Shown piece after piece: positions 30,203 through 40,984 of a stretch of DNA of 64,000 nt. Origin of the DNA: Prorocentrum cordatum (Eukaryota > Sar > Dinophyceae > Prorocentrales > Prorocentraceae); assembly GCA_963575745.1 (NCBI GenBank), contig CAUYUJ010000675.1, forward strand, positions 46,785 through 110,784. Direction: 5' to 3'. The number at the start of each line of letters is the position of its first letter. Within the stretch, counting starts at the first letter, position 1. Under the pieces are notes generated by a model. That model was not told where the DNA came from, ran no database searches, and saw nothing but the letters and a program-made list of their open reading frames with translations. The position numbers were made by a program, and so were the translations under genes.

Positions 30203-30841
30203 TCAAAGGGCCGCCGCTGTGTCAGCCGCGCAGGAGCCGCGCTGAAAGCGCGGCGGCCTCCTGGCCGCGCCGAGCCGATCGCGGCGCAGGTGCGGGCGCC
30301 ATTGCGCCGCCGGCGCTGCTGCAGCCGAGCCCGTGATCTGGTCGATGCCGATGTAGCTAGACGATTTGGTTGTACTATCCGTCGTAATTCTGGATCTTTG
30401 CAGGGTGGAGTGCGCGCGCCGATGGCCGCGGCGGCGCCGCGCGCGCTTGCCCGGCTTGAGGACTGGGGCGATGGCCTGGTCGACTTCTTGGGTTGCCGCT
30501 AAGACGGCTGACGGATGAGCCCGATGTCGTGTCGTGGCGAAACGGTCGTCCACGTATACGTAGAGAACAGCATCAGGAACAGCTCGTGCAAGCGTAACGC
30601 GCCGCATCGCTGACGTACTATCGCAGCGTCGACGGGCGAGGGGGCGCCCCTGCGAGACATCCGCAAATGCCGAACTTTGAAGCCAAACGTCAAAAGGATG
30701 ACCGCCCACAAACATTAAGCGTGTTAGCCGCTGGTAACGCTCCCGGGCGCGCGCGCAAAACGGCGTGTCCAAGTGCTCGTGCGGCGCGCGGATATCTCGT
30801 AGGCCCAGGCGGTCGACGCTGTTCTCGAGGTCCATGGGCAT
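30203..30841 (-). pseudogene. Reverse transcriptase fragment with YVDD
   Basis: Contains SAFADVSQGRPLARRRC, an RT box 4 (S-Q-G-x-P-L) with Arg in place of Cys, then AVPDAVLYVYVDDRFATT, the catalytic Y-V-D-D. Upstream residues (LGLRDIRAPHEHLDTPFCAR) fit the fingers-palm link less clearly. After about residue 130 the frame becomes low-complexity Arg/Ala, suggesting a frameshift. It marks the direction of retroelement 2. Confidence 0.75.
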
Positions 30842-32440
30842 GACGAAGTGAGGCTCCGTAACGCCAGGCCGCGCGCGAGGGAGCTCGGCCAGGAGCTCCC
30901 GCTACGCTTCTGGGCGCGACTGGCCAGGAACAGCTCCAGATAGACCCTTCGGCTTCCAGGCGACAGGCCGCTGCGCGAGCACCGCTGCGTGGCGTTTCGC
31001 CCGCGGGCGGTAAGTCATCGGTCGCGCTGAGAGGGGTCGGCGGTCGTCTGCGCCCTCCCAGATCGGCGCGGCCCGCGCGCGGGGCCGGATGTGGGGGCCT
31101 AGCTTTTTTTTTCTGTCAAAAGCAAGGGTGGCCTCTCAGGCGTGGGCGTTCTAGCCGGGCTGCGCTATGACCGTCGAGCCCGCGAGCGCCATCTGGCTGG
31201 CGCGCGGGGATGCGCTCTGGCCGGTTCGGCCCGGGCGCCTGGTGAGCGGGGTCCCCCAGCAAGTCAGAGAAATCGAACTCCGGCCGACGGGCGCGCGCAG
31301 GGTGGGGTTTTGGGTTTTGGGAACTTTTTTTTTCGTCTGGTTGGCCAGGTAGTCATGGAACTCGCTGGAAATCCAAGCGAGGACCAGGCAGATGTGATAC
31401 GTCGTAAACCCAGTTTCCCACCGCTCGGTAGGCCCAGCTTCGCGCAGACGGGCGAGCTCCCAAGCGTAATAAACTGCAGTACGAAAAGCTGGGAATACAG
31501 CTTCTCGCATCGATTCCACGCGCCGCTTGACCCATCGCGTCGCGCCGCCTCTCGTCGAAACAGCCTCGCGCCACGACTGCAGGGAGGCGCTGATGGCGTC
31601 GTCGACGATCCTGGAGGCGATTGCGCCCGAGGCGGTCTCGGCCTCGTCGGCGAGCCCGTCGCGGGGCCGGCGTCGGAAAGTCCCCCGCGGGCCGCCGAGC
31701 CGCCGAGCTCCTGCCCCGGCGCGCCGGCCACCTCCAGGATATTGACGAAGTGCGCGGACCTCCGGCGGGCCGGATGCATCGGCCCAGGTGGCCCAAGCAG
31801 CGCCCAGTTGATGCGCGTCGCGAGGGGCGCGTCGAGCTCGTCCTTAAGGCGCGGGCGCCAAGCCAAAACGGGCATCCGCCCGTGCCGTTCTGGCCGAAGC
31901 ACGTTGCAGCACGCGCGCGGCGATGGTCCTGCGGTGAGCAGCGCGCGTTCGATTTGAATTATGTGATTTTCTTTCGGCGCGGGCCACGACGCGCGCGTTG
32001 CCTTGCCTGACTGCTGCCGAGTATCTCGCGAGCGCAGCGCCGCGGCAGCGCGCGGCCGTCAGTCGGGGTGGGGTCTGACACATCCTCGCGACGAATGCGA
32101 ACAGTTTGTTGTTTGCCATCCAGAACCTGGATAGCAGCGCAGTCTGGCGCGCCGCAACCGTAATCCGAGCGGCCGGCAAGCTCGTGGGAGACGCCCGCAA
32201 GGAAGCTCGACAGGATGCCGAGGCAACATGCAAACTTGAACTGAGAGTTGCGCGCGAGTCCAGGAAGGGCCTCGAAGGAGTTGCGCAAAGGCGCCCAGCG
32301 CGCGCAGTGGGAACGAGCGGGGAAGCCTTGCCGGGACAAGCTGCAATTGCGAGCAAACTGCTGCCAGGGTGCGCGCTCGGCAGCTGAGCGGGGGGCGCCG
32401 GGCTACTAGCCCTGCGCGCCGGTTTCTTACCCATAGCCCC

Positions 32441-33841
32441 ACGTAGCTCTCAACGCGCTACCAAGGAACGTGTTTCTCGGACTGCGCGCTGTGCCGCGCA
32501 GGGCGTCAGTGTTGCGCGTGGTAGCAAACCGCCCCCGCCCGTGGTATAATCCATTTGTGGGAATCCATTCTACGCCATCTCATTCAGCGCTCCTATGTCG
32601 CCGTTGACAGGCTGCGCCAAGTTGGCCCCGCGATGGATCCAGGGACCGACTTTGAGGGGATTTGCTCTTGCCCCCCTGCTTGGCAGTTGTTCTCGGGGCC
32701 CATCCAGTTCAGACCCTGCGGCCGCCTCCGCGACTCGCCTTCTCCTCCCAGATGTACAATGCTTCTGCATGCGCACTGACAGGTGCGAGGGCCTGAGCCT
32801 GATGCGGCGCGGCCCGATGTGCTTCGCGGTGCGAGGGCGTTCCAGCCGACCGCGGCCGCGGCCATTGGAGCCCAATTAGCTCTGCAGCAGCATCCCTGCC
32901 GCAGCTTGACCGGACCTTGGATCCAAGGCGTCGCCGATCAAACCGCGCGCGTCGCCCCCCCTTTCCCCCCCAGGTCTGCATCGTTTGACTTATCCGTGTC
33001 CCATTCAACCTCTGGTCCCCCTTTCCAAGAAGGCGTCTCTTTTTCTTAGAAGGCCTTCATTTTTGCATGGTACGCGAAGCATATGGTACCATTGGATACG
33101 GGAAATTATGTGAATTTGCAGGGGGTAAGTCGACTAGTTGAGCCCAGGCCGCGCCAGTGAAAACATGGATCGGTTACGAGATGCTCACCAAGGGCGACGC
33201 GCGCGCTCATACATTTTTTTTCATATGCTCGGTGGCGGGCGAGTTTCGGCTACGCTTCCGCACCCCGGGGCTCCTAGAAACCAGGCTGGCCTCTGTGGAA
33301 CCGTCCCCGCCTTATTTTTGGGGCCTTTTCCGCAGAGCCTCCAGCTCCTCATCCAAACATTTTTTCAGCATGGTACGCGAAGCATGGTACAATCTTGAGG
33401 GACATCGGATAGCATTTGACTTTGTTTTCGCGCAGAGGAACGACATGTGAAGGCTGCGGCCCACGCGCCTTGCCCCATGCGGGTCGGCTTCCTTGTCCGG
33501 ACACGGCGCGCCTCGCCTCGCCTCGCCCCCTTCTCACCTCAGGCCCGACCCCCCCTGACCTCGACTCGCTGGGCCCCTCCCCCCGCCCCTCCCTCTTTCG
33601 TCCCAAGCCCAGCCCCCTTGACCTCGAGTCCGCTCCATCGGCTCGCTGGGCCCCTCCTTCCGCCCCCCCCCCTTCGCCCCAGGCCCGGCCCCCCCCCCTG
33701 ACTTCGAGCCCGCTCAATCGCTCAATCGGCTCGTTCAGAACAAAATCATTTTGGCACTTTGGCGAGCGATCCGAGCCGCGCCCCGCCGTGGCGACGGCAG
33801 AGCTTAGGGCCTAGGGAGAAGCGCCCCCACGCTCCCCCAAT
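32441..33841. other. Unassigned sequence
   Basis: Mixed DNA with frames under 130 codons and no domain. TGGTACGCGAAGCATATGGT (33069) recurs as TGGTACGCGAAGCATGGTAC (33371), about 300 bases apart. C-rich text lies at 33540-33710. No gene is supported. Confidence 0.4.
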
Positions 33842-34290
33842 TGAGGAGGAGGAGGAGGAGGAGGAGGAGGAGGAGGAGGAGGAGAAGGAGGAGGAAAAAG
33901 GAAAAAGGAGGAGGAGGAAAAGGAGGAAAAGGAGGAGGAATAGGAGGAGGAAGAGGAGGAGGAGAGAGGAGGAGGAGGAGGAGGAGGAGGAGGAGGAGGA
34001 GGAGGAGGAGGAGGAGGAGGAGGAGGAGGAGGAGGAGGAGGAGGAAGAAGAGGAGGAGGAAAAGGAGGAAAAGGAAAAGGAGTAGGAGGAATAGGAGGAG
34101 TAGGAGGGGTAGGAGGAGGAGGAGGAGGAGGAGGAGGAGGAGGAGGAGGAGGAGGAGGAGGAGGAGGAGGAGGAGGAGGAGGAGGAGGAGGAGGAGAGAG
34201 GGGAGGAGGAGGAGGAGGAGGAGAGGAGGAGGAGGAGGAGGAGGAGGAGGAGGAGGAGGAGGAGGAGGAGGAGGAGGGAGGAGGAGGAGG
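33842..34290. repeat. (GGA)n purine tract
   Basis: About 450 bases of GGA with AAA and GTA interruptions. Poly-Glu/Arg and poly-Ser/Pro/Leu frames are artefacts. Confidence 0.9.
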
Positions 34291-34349
34291 AAGGGCGCGG
34301 CCCCCACGCCACCCGAGTCGACGACGACCTCGTCGTCGCCGTCTTTCCA

Positions 34350-34500
34350 TGATATCAGACGCCGCGGAAAAGTTGTTGCGCCCCAGACGTTTGTTGTTTC
34401 TGCGGCGCTCTCCGAGCAGGATCCGTCCGTGAGGGCCCGAGGGGGTGGGGGCCCTGGGGCCCGAAACGAGGCAAGAGCGCCCGGCAGCGCTCGGATCTCA
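34350..34500 (-). mobile_element. Family O element (reverse), eroded
   Basis: Shares GATCCGTCCGTGAGGGCCCG and GCGCTCGGATCTCA with the reverse orientation of copies 60176-60349 and 41463-41640. Its end overlaps the start of an ankyrin exon; the final CAGGG reads CACTG here. Confidence 0.55.
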
Positions 34501-34595
34501 CTGTTCCGCGCGCTTCTGACAGGCCGCGAGCCCGTGGTCTCGGCCCTGCTGCGGCGCGGGGCGCGGGCCGACGACCGCGACCACGCCGGGCGGAC
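34488..34595 (+). CDS. Ankyrin-repeat exon
   Basis: Reads SARISLFRALLTGREPVVSA, then LLRRGARADDRDHAGRT. One ankyrin repeat with S-L-F-R-A, V-V-S-A-L-L-R-R-G-A and D-D-R-D-H-A-G-R-T at the start of the next. Acceptor CCCGGCAG and donor GGAC|GTCAGG are plausible. The exon start lies within the end of a family O element, as at 41640. Confidence 0.65.
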
Positions 34596-34682
34596 GTCAG
34601 GGGCAACAACGTCAGGGGGGGGGAGAGGTTCAGGGGTGGGATGCCGGAGTGCATCGACCCGAAGATCCCTCCACTTCCTTTT

Positions 34683-34755
34683 CTTCCTCCTCCTCCTCCT
34701 CCTCCTCCTCCTCCTCCTCCTCCTCCTCCTCCTCCTCCTCCTCCCCCTCCCCTCC
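34683..34755. repeat. (TCC)n tract
   Basis: TCC run leading directly into family M. Confidence 0.9.
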
Positions 34756-35060
34756 TCCCTCCACAATTACACAATATGAAAATACTCTCCCACTTCCCCT
34801 GATGGCGTCCGGAAGATATTCGGCACCCCCCCGCGTACTGTTTTTTTTACACAGGATTCCCCGGAGTTGGGTTTTCGCTTGCGTTTTTTTCAAAATGCTG
34901 CTCTCGCTGAGGCGCCGGCCTCATTTCTGCTCCCGAATCGTTCCGAATCGTGCTCCCGCTGCAGCGTGGGCCTCATTTTCGGATCGGTGTTTGGCCTCCG
35001 TCGTTCAGGATGGCGTTCTCGCCCCAGCGCGGGCCTCTTTCTCGCGCGCCCATCCGCCCG
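34756..35060 (+). mobile_element. Family M dispersed repeat, copy 1
   Basis: TCCACAATTACACAATATGA, then CTGATGGCGTCCGGAAGAT, then CCCCCGCGTACTGTTTTTT, then ACACAGGATTCCCCGGAG. Repeated GAATCGTGCTCCCGCTGCAG words follow. The copy at 52425-52750 matches over its full length, including the preceding TCC tract. Confidence 0.75.
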
Positions 35061-35072
35061 CCACCACCGCGC

Positions 35073-35262
35073 CGCACCACCACCACCACCACCACCACCA
35101 CCACCACCACCACCACCACCACCACCACCACCACCACCACCACCACCACCACCACCACCACCACCACCACCACCACCACCACCACCACCACCACCACCAC
35201 CACCACCACCACCACCACCACCACCACCACCACCACCACCACCACCACCACCACCACCACAA
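35073..35262. repeat. (CCA)n tract
   Basis: Pure CCA for about 190 bases (over 60 units), the cleanest trinucleotide array in the window. It reads poly-His, poly-Pro or poly-Thr on plus and poly-Trp, Gly or Val on minus. Not coding evidence. Confidence 0.95.
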
Positions 35263-35383
35263 CCACGCACACACGCACGCACGCACGCACGCGCACCACC
35301 ACCCACTAGTTACGCACGCGCGCGCGGAGCCACAGGTCCGCTGCGACACGCGTCCGCGGATAGAGAAAATCAGCGCCATGGTA

Positions 35384-35450
35384 AGGGATGGGAGGGAGGG
35401 GTAGGACGTCAGATATGACGCGAGCGCACCTAGCTTGCCCTCCCCCCCTC
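35384..35450 (+). repeat. Family L short repeat, copy 1
   Basis: GGGATGGGAGGGAGGGGTAG, then GACGTCAGATATGACGCGAG, then CGCACCTAGCTTG. The same order occurs at 54092-54160. Both are followed by pyrimidine tracts. Confidence 0.7.
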
Positions 35451-35535
35451 CTCCTCTTCCTCTTCTCCTCCTCCTCCTCCTCTTCCTCCTCCTCCTCCTC
35501 CTCCTCCTCCTCCTCCTCCTCCTCCTCCTCCGTCG
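35451..35535. repeat. (TCC)n tract
   Basis: Pyrimidine repeat between family L and family R. A second TCC tract lies at 35722-35832. Confidence 0.9.
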
Positions 35536-35544
35536 CCCGTTCAT

Positions 35545-35665
35545 CGCAGATAGGGGCCCGACAGCCCCACCCCGCCCAGGGCCTTGCGGATTTGCCCTCG
35601 GGGGCCTGCCGGCGAGCCGTCGGCGACGTGCCGCCGCTTCCAGCTCGGTGTGCCTGAGCTGGTCA
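35545..35665 (+). mobile_element. Family R dispersed repeat, copy 2
   Basis: GATAGGGGCCCGACAGCCCC, then CCCGCCCAGGGCCTTGCGG and GCCGCTTCCAGCTCGGTG, as at 25930 and 62835. From 35833 to 36460 nothing certain is recognised; an Ala/Arg-rich open stretch at 35870-36000 is not assignable. Confidence 0.55.
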
Positions 35666-36464
35666 CCGTCCCCAGCGGTTGCGGGCCACAGCGCCAGCCT
35701 CCGGGCGACGATCTGGGCCTCCCCCTCCTCCTCCTCCTCCTCCTCCTCCTCCTCCTCCTCTCCTCCTCCTCCTCCTCCTCCTCTCCTCCTCCTCCTCCTC
35801 CTCCTCCTCCTCCTCCTCCTCCTCCTCCTCCCCCCTCGGGAGGCTCCCACGGTGTTCCTCCCCCCCAGGCGCGCCAGCCCCAGCCGCGCGGCCGCCACCG
35901 CCGGCGCCGCTGCGCCCACCGCCGCCGGAGCCCTCTCGGCGAGGCGCAGCTGCTGGAAGGCACCCCGAGGCTAGAAGACCGCCGAGAGCCGCCGAAGAGG
36001 TCCAGAAACCTGGAGCCTCGAAACTTCGAGCTGGTCTTGTGTGCGCCTGCGGGTCAGAAATGCGTCTTTCCTAGTGGGTAGGGAGCGCGGGGCATAAGCC
36101 GTCAGCGCAAGACAGTGTTGACCGCAACCGCGGGGAACAATTCACCAGATCATTCAGATACCAACCGTAACCACGGGGAACAACTCGCCAAAGGAATATG
36201 ATCTTGCTATCCCATGTTGTTTTCCCCTGTTCCCTTCCCGCCCTGCCCATCCAATAGTGCTGACCCCCAGGGTGCACACAAAGCCAATGACTCCCCTTGA
36301 TACTCGGGGAGGGGGGAGCCATTCACAACAGGATTCGCGCCAGCTCCGCGTGGGAATGTGCAAGAATGGTAATTCCCAGACGGCGCCGGCGAGAATCGTG
36401 ATGTGACCAGGGAGGGAATGGGGAGGGCGGGGCCAGACACGGGCTCCACCGCGAATTCAGAGAT

Positions 36465-36900
36465 GGGCTCAAACCTCGAACCTCGAAATCTCGAGCCAGT
36501 CCCGGCTCCCCCCTTTCACACACCCCTGGCGCCAGCCCTCTGAGAAGGCACGCCCCTTCTGCCCTCCCCCCTGGGCGAGACCCCCTGACCACAGGAGGAG
36601 GAGGAGGAGGAGGAGGAGGAGGAGGAGGAGGAGGAGGAGGAGGAGGAGGAGGAGGAGGAGGAGGAGGAGAAGGGGGAGGTGGAGGAGGAGGAGGTGGAGG
36701 AGGAGGGGCCTTGCTGTCGATGCCACCGCGGACGCTGTCCGTTTGAGCCACCAAAGGCGAAAGCCTCGAAGCTCGAGACTTCGAGCCAGTCCCTCCCCTT
36801 GAACGGGCCTCGCTGCCGGTGTCGCCGCGGAGGTTGTCCACGTGCACCGCCGAAGACGTCCGGAGACCTCCAGCCTCGAAACTTCGAGCCAGTCCCCCCC
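36465..36900 (+). repeat. Repeated CCTCGAAACTTCGAGCCAGT words and ~100-bp tandem repeat
   Basis: The semi-palindromic word occurs near 36012, 36470, 36763 and 36875. 36706-36800 and 36803-36895 are two tandem units sharing GCCACCGCGGACGCTGTCC and GTCGCCGCGGAGGTTGTCC. A GGA tract (36592-36710) lies before them. Confidence 0.7.
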
Positions 36901-37101
36901 CCCTTACCGCCTACGGTGGGGGCGGTGAGTACTTCAGGAGTGCGCCCAGGAGGCTTCAGACGCTGGGGGTTCCTGATCCGACGAGGGCGGTGGTGATATC
37001 CAATGCGAGATCCACGATTGGAGTTCCACGGGCTTCCAGAGCCTGGATTCCTCATCCAGGGGTTTCTCATCCAGTGCCTTCACCGTCACGCTGCCCCTCA
37101 G

Positions 37102-37255
37102 GACGGCCGCGTTTCATGCGGGCGGGCCAGGCTGCGCGGGGGCGTTGCGGCGGCTGCTCGAGGAGGCGGGCGCTTGCGACGCGGTGGACTCGCAGGGGTG
37201 CACGCCGCTGTTCACGGTCGAGGCCTCGGGGGGGGCAAGAGGAGGCAGAGCGTAG
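37102..37255 (+). CDS. Ankyrin-repeat exon
   Basis: After the acceptor ACGCTGCCCCTCAG the frame reads TAAFHAGGPGCAGALRRLLE, then EAGACDAVDSQGCTPLFTVE, then ASGG. One repeat with T-A-A-F-H-A, L-R-R-L-L-E-E-A-G-A and D-S-Q-G-C-T-P-L-F starting the next. The open frame reaches TAG at about 37253 inside purine-rich DNA, so a donor before this is likely but not clear. Confidence 0.65.
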
Positions 37256-37274
37256 GGAGAGGAGGGAGGAGGGA

Positions 37275-37445
37275 GTTTGAGGAGGAGGAGGAGGAGGAGG
37301 AGGAGGAGGAGGAGGAGAAGGACGAGGAGGACGAAGAGGAGGAGGAGGAGGAGGAGGAGGAGGAGGAGGGAGGAGGAGGAGGAGGAGGAGGAGGAGGAGG
37401 AGGAGGAGGAGGAGGAGGAGGAGGAGGAGGAGGAGGAAGAAGATC
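37275..37445. repeat. (GGA)n tract
   Basis: GGA repeat following the ankyrin exon, as at 23200 and 27480. Confidence 0.9.
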
Positions 37446-37479
37446 GAAAGAGAAAACAAACTGCATAACCAGTACCTCT

Positions 37480-37640
37480 CGGGGCTCCGCGCGGATTTCT
37501 TGGATTGGCGCTGGGCCCCGCTGGCGGCGCCTCCTGCGCCGCCCTTTGGCGCGCTCCGCGCGCCAGGGAAGGGGGCTCAGCGCAGATCCCAAAAATCCGC
37601 GCAGACCTCCGAGACGTCATATACGTGCAGTTTTTCGCTC
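37480..37640. mobile_element. Family C foldback element
   Basis: CTCCGCGCGGATTTCTTGGA, then TTGGCGCTGGG is opposed by CAGCGCAGATCCCAAAAATC, then CGCGCAGACC. Centre carries GCGCTCCGCGCGCCAGGGAA. Confidence 0.7.
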
Positions 37641-37699
37641 CTCGGGGGGGAGGGCATGAGTCACAGGGGGGGGGGGAAGGCAGAATTCTCAGGCGATTG

Positions 37700-37860
37700 T
37701 TCGCTCCCGATGCCCGAGTTACCCCCGAAAATGGGCCGCTCAGAAAAGCGGGGCACGTCGGGGGCATACCTCCAAAGGAGCTGCTCGGACGCACCCCCGT
37801 CGAGGATCGATGCCCCCCCGTCGTATGCACCCCCAAAGTTTGGGGCCAGTCTTTCTGGGT
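37700..37860 (+). repeat. Family N dispersed repeat, copy 1
   Basis: CGCTCAGAAAAGCGGGGCA, GCTGCTCGGACGCACCCCCG and TCGAGGATCGATGCC, then CCCCAAAGTTTGGGGCC. Related copies are at 39420-39550 and 56560-56700. A mixed GTC/GTT tract follows at 37875-38010. From 38011 to 38877 nothing certain is recognised. Confidence 0.6.
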
Positions 37861-38877
37861 CCCGTTGCAGCCGGCGTTGGCGCCGTTGTCGTCTGCGCTG
37901 TCGTCGACGTCCGCGTCGTAGTCGTCGGCGGCCTCCTCGGCTTCGGCCTCGTCGGCGTCGTCGTCGGCGTCGGCCTTGTCATCGTCGTCGTCGTCGCCGT
38001 CGCCGTCGCCATACCCCTCGTTTAGAGCGCCCCTCCATCCAGGGGCTTCTCCCGCGGGGGCGCCGCAGTCCCTCCAGAGCGGCGGTCGGTCACGGCCGTG
38101 CCGCCGCCCAGGGCTTCGAGAGTGCCGCCTGCATGTGGCGGCGGTGTGCTGCCTTGGCTGGCCGCTTTTGCTTGCCCTACGCGGAACTCTCCCGTACATG
38201 GACATTACATTCGAACCCTGTGGCCCAAGATGCCCCCCCGACCCCCCGAAATTGATATTGATGGCGTGGCGACGGGGGGGGCGTGAGTGGACAGAAATAT
38301 TCGAACCCCAAAGCACCGCCTTGAGTGAGATCAACATTGACGTCGGGGGCGCGGGGGTGATCTAGAATCTCCCTCGAATGTGCGAAGGTTCGAATATATT
38401 GTCCATCTACTGTCCCACGTCTTGGCGCTGCCCCTCCTTTCGGTAAGACCAGCGATGATCGAAGGACGCCCCTCTTCCGGAGTCGGGCCAGACCTGTCGA
38501 CGTGCGGCCCTGCCGGAATCGGACCTTGAGCACCGCTGGGCCCGAGCCCGGCCACGGCTCCTGCCCACCAGGCAGGTTCAGATGCAACACTGCTCGCACG
38601 CGTGCTCGCGCGCCTGCCCAGCTATTACCAGCCTGGAACATGTCCCTATCCCTATGCTGGGCATCTCCTCATCACGATGCCAATCTTAGGGATTTCCTTA
38701 CTTTTTCAGGGCGCATCCCTCAGATTGTCATCGCCTTTTGGCGTGTCAATCTTAGGGATAGGGATAAGTTCGAGGCTGGTTACAGCTAGGCAAAACTGGT
38801 GAGGAATCCCCCCCCCCCCACCCCCCGCGCGGCCGCCCTCGTCTTTTCCCTCCCTCGTGCAAGCCGGACAATTCTCA

Positions 38878-39050
38878 GGAGGGACAAAAAACACACAGAC
38901 ACAATTAATCGTCGATTCCCCAGAATCTATGGGAAAAGATGGGAAGTGGAGGGAAGACAAAAACCTAGAAAATATAGGAAAACATGGGGAATATGTTTAT
39001 TTGCGTGTATTTATTTGTGTGTCCCGGGGCCCCTTCATAGACAAACTTGG
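38878..39050 (+). mobile_element. Family H dispersed element, copy 2
   Basis: ACACACAGACACAATTAATC, then TATGGGAAAAGATGGGAAG, then ATTTATTTGTGTGTCCCGG. Flanked on both sides by GCGGCCGCCCTCGTCTTT, then CCTCGTGCA, so a ~240-bp segment outside it is itself duplicated (38826-38870 and 39078-39120). Confidence 0.75.
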
Positions 39051-39419
39051 TGAGCAATCCCCCCTCCCCCCACCCCCCGCGCGGCCGCCCTCGTCTTTCT
39101 CCTTCCTCGTGCACGCCGGACAATTCGTATGCCGGCTGCCCCGATTGGCCACGCGCTGGAGCGGGCTGCCTCTGCCTCGCCGCCGACGAAACAGATGACG
39201 GCGGTGTGGAGTCAAATCTGATCAAGGCTAGTGCACGCACCGCTTGAGCGACGCAAAAAAGAGGGGTCGTCTTCGCCGACGTTGACACGGAAGCTGCCCG
39301 CGTGAGGTCGCGCGTAGGCGCCCTCGTCTCCAGTGCAGCGTGCCGCGCTGGCGGCCCGCGTAAGTCGCCGCGTTAGGTCGCCACGTCATCTCGCGTAAGG
39401 CCTGTTTTCTGCTGTCGCC

Positions 39420-39550
39420 CGCTGAAAAAAGAGGGCGAACCTTGGGATACACCCCCAGGGGGCTATTCGGACGCATCCCTATCGAGGATGGAGGCCCCCC
39501 CATCGTACATCCTAGGGTTTGGCCCCAAATCCCTGGTCCGTTCGAAAACC
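39420..39550 (+). repeat. Family N dispersed repeat, copy 2
   Basis: CTATTCGGACGCATCCCTAT, then CGAGGATGGAGGCCCCCCC, matching 37790-37830 and 56640-56690. Confidence 0.6.
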
Positions 39551-39654
39551 CCACGGAGCCTGGGACAGGGGTCGACCTGTGCCTTTTTAGGGAAAGGGGG
39601 GATCCTGGACATGCTCCCTTGAGATCCTGGCATGGTCATTGTCCGCAGCAGGCG

Positions 39655-39775
39655 ATCCTGCCTTCTTTCGGACCCCGGGGTCCTCACGGATGGACCCAGC
39701 TTGCGACATGCTGCAGAAAAAGTTGGGTCTGGGGCCCCTGGGTCGGTCGTGTGGCGACGTCGGATTTCAGGGGAG
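39655..39775 (+). mobile_element. Family O fragment
   Basis: GGGGTCCTCACGGATGGACC and GGCGACGTCGGATTTCAGGG match the second half of family O. The left end is lost. Confidence 0.45.
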
Positions 39776-39917
39776 GTGCGAAGAGGCGCCCCAGACACCG
39801 CTGCTCCCCCTCCCCGCTGCCCCACCCCGGCCCCCTGCCACGCTTTCTCTTTTCTGGGCATCGTCAGCGAGGGGGGCCTTCGCCGACGAAATCCCGACGC
39901 AGGGTCTTTGGCGCCGT

Positions 39918-40043
39918 GGTCTGCCTCTGGCGGCCCTCGCTGGGCCTCGGGGCCGTCAGAGAACGACTCGGGATGAGAAGCCGGCCCTGGGAAACGGGTC
40001 GAGACCTCCGGGGGTCCACGCCATAAGCAAATCATGACGTCGG
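39918..40043 (+). mobile_element. Family B element
   Basis: CTGCCTCTGGCGGCCCTCGC, then TGGGCCTCGGGGCCGTCAGA, then GAACGACTCGGGATGAGAAG, ending CATGACGTCGGGGGGCTGGG, in the order of 51049-51172. Confidence 0.7.
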
Positions 40044-40129
40044 GGGGCTGGGGGGGAGGAGTAGGAGGAGGAGGAGGAGAAGTAGGAGGAGGAGGAGGAC
40101 GAGGAAGACAAGTGTAAACCCAAAATCCA

Positions 40130-40375
40130 TTAACGATGTTGCAATAAACCCTCCCTCCAAGCTCCCGCTTCGCTGGCCTTTAGAGGCTGCAGTTCCACTG
40201 GGGGAAGTGCCCCGTTGGGAAACAACCGTTTGGAACCGTGCCAGAGCACCATTCTTGCGACTTCAACGCTACGAATCAACCGTGCTGTTATTTCGCGGCA
40301 ATCCTGGATCGTGCCAGAACAGCAGTCCTGAGACTTCATCTCCGCGAATCAACGTAACCGTTGCGCCCTGACAAT
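40130..40375. repeat. ~78-bp tandem repeat, two to three copies
   Basis: GGAACCGTGCCAGAGCACCA, then TTCTTGCGACTTCAACGC, then CGAATCAACCG is followed by GGATCGTGCCAGAACAGCAG, then TCCTGAGACTTCATCTCCGC, then GAATCAACG. Family Q words follow to 40660 and a GGA tract lies at 40715-40812. Confidence 0.65.
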
Positions 40376-40984
40376 GCTGAATCGCTCCAACTCACAATTT
40401 CTGGTACGTTCACCATGAGAACCAGTGACGCTGTTGCACATGTTAAAGACAATAATGCGCGGCGCTAAGGCGATAGCCACATGTTGAAAACGACTTGCTT
40501 GCAATCCGTAACACTTCTTACACATTTTGAAACGAGTGCGCGCGGGGTTAAGGGGAGAGCCACATGTTGGAAGCCACTCGCCCTCCCATTTGTGAAACTG
40601 CTGCCGATTTTGAAGCTTCAGGGTTATACCGCATGGAAGTCTCAGGCGACACGCCCGGCCCGCCCTTCCGACCGGCACCGGGGTGCGACAGTGAGGAGTT
40701 ATAAGGAAAAGGGGCGGCGGAGGAGGGAGGAGGAGGAGGAGGAGGAGGAGGAGGAGGAGGAGGAGGAGGAGGAGGAGGAGGAGGAGGAGGAGGAGGAGGA
40801 GGAGGAGAAGGATTTCCCCGCTGTCTCTGTTTCGGGCCTCCTCGAGAGGGGTGGCTGCGTCGCCACGCTCAGACCCGCCCCGAATCCCTGGCCAGAGCGC
40901 GCCCTCAGAGAGGCTCCCCCGGGGCGGCGGCCTCGACACCTGCTTGTTCCCCCCCGGTACCCCCCCGCGAGGATTCAGCCACGC

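Larger units (their letters stand above)
28640..32440 (-). mobile_element. Degenerate retroelement 2
   Basis: On the minus strand an RT segment (30203-30841) is followed by about 1.3 kb of unassigned open segments and an RNase H end (28640-28879). Upstream of the RT on the minus strand, 30842-32440 holds broken frames that may be its endonuclease or ORF1 region but show no motif I can name. The sequence needs several frameshifts, so it is a fossil. Its relation to retroelement 1 is unclear. Confidence 0.6.

Noticed and set aside
35073-35262. Poly-histidine protein
   Set aside because: The pure CCA triplet gives His, Pro or Thr depending on frame. No conserved flanking coding sequence was found.
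35865-36000. Possible ankyrin exon after CCTCCCCCCCAG
   Set aside because: A good acceptor is present, but no frame gives a convincing repeat, only Ala/Arg/Pro-rich text.
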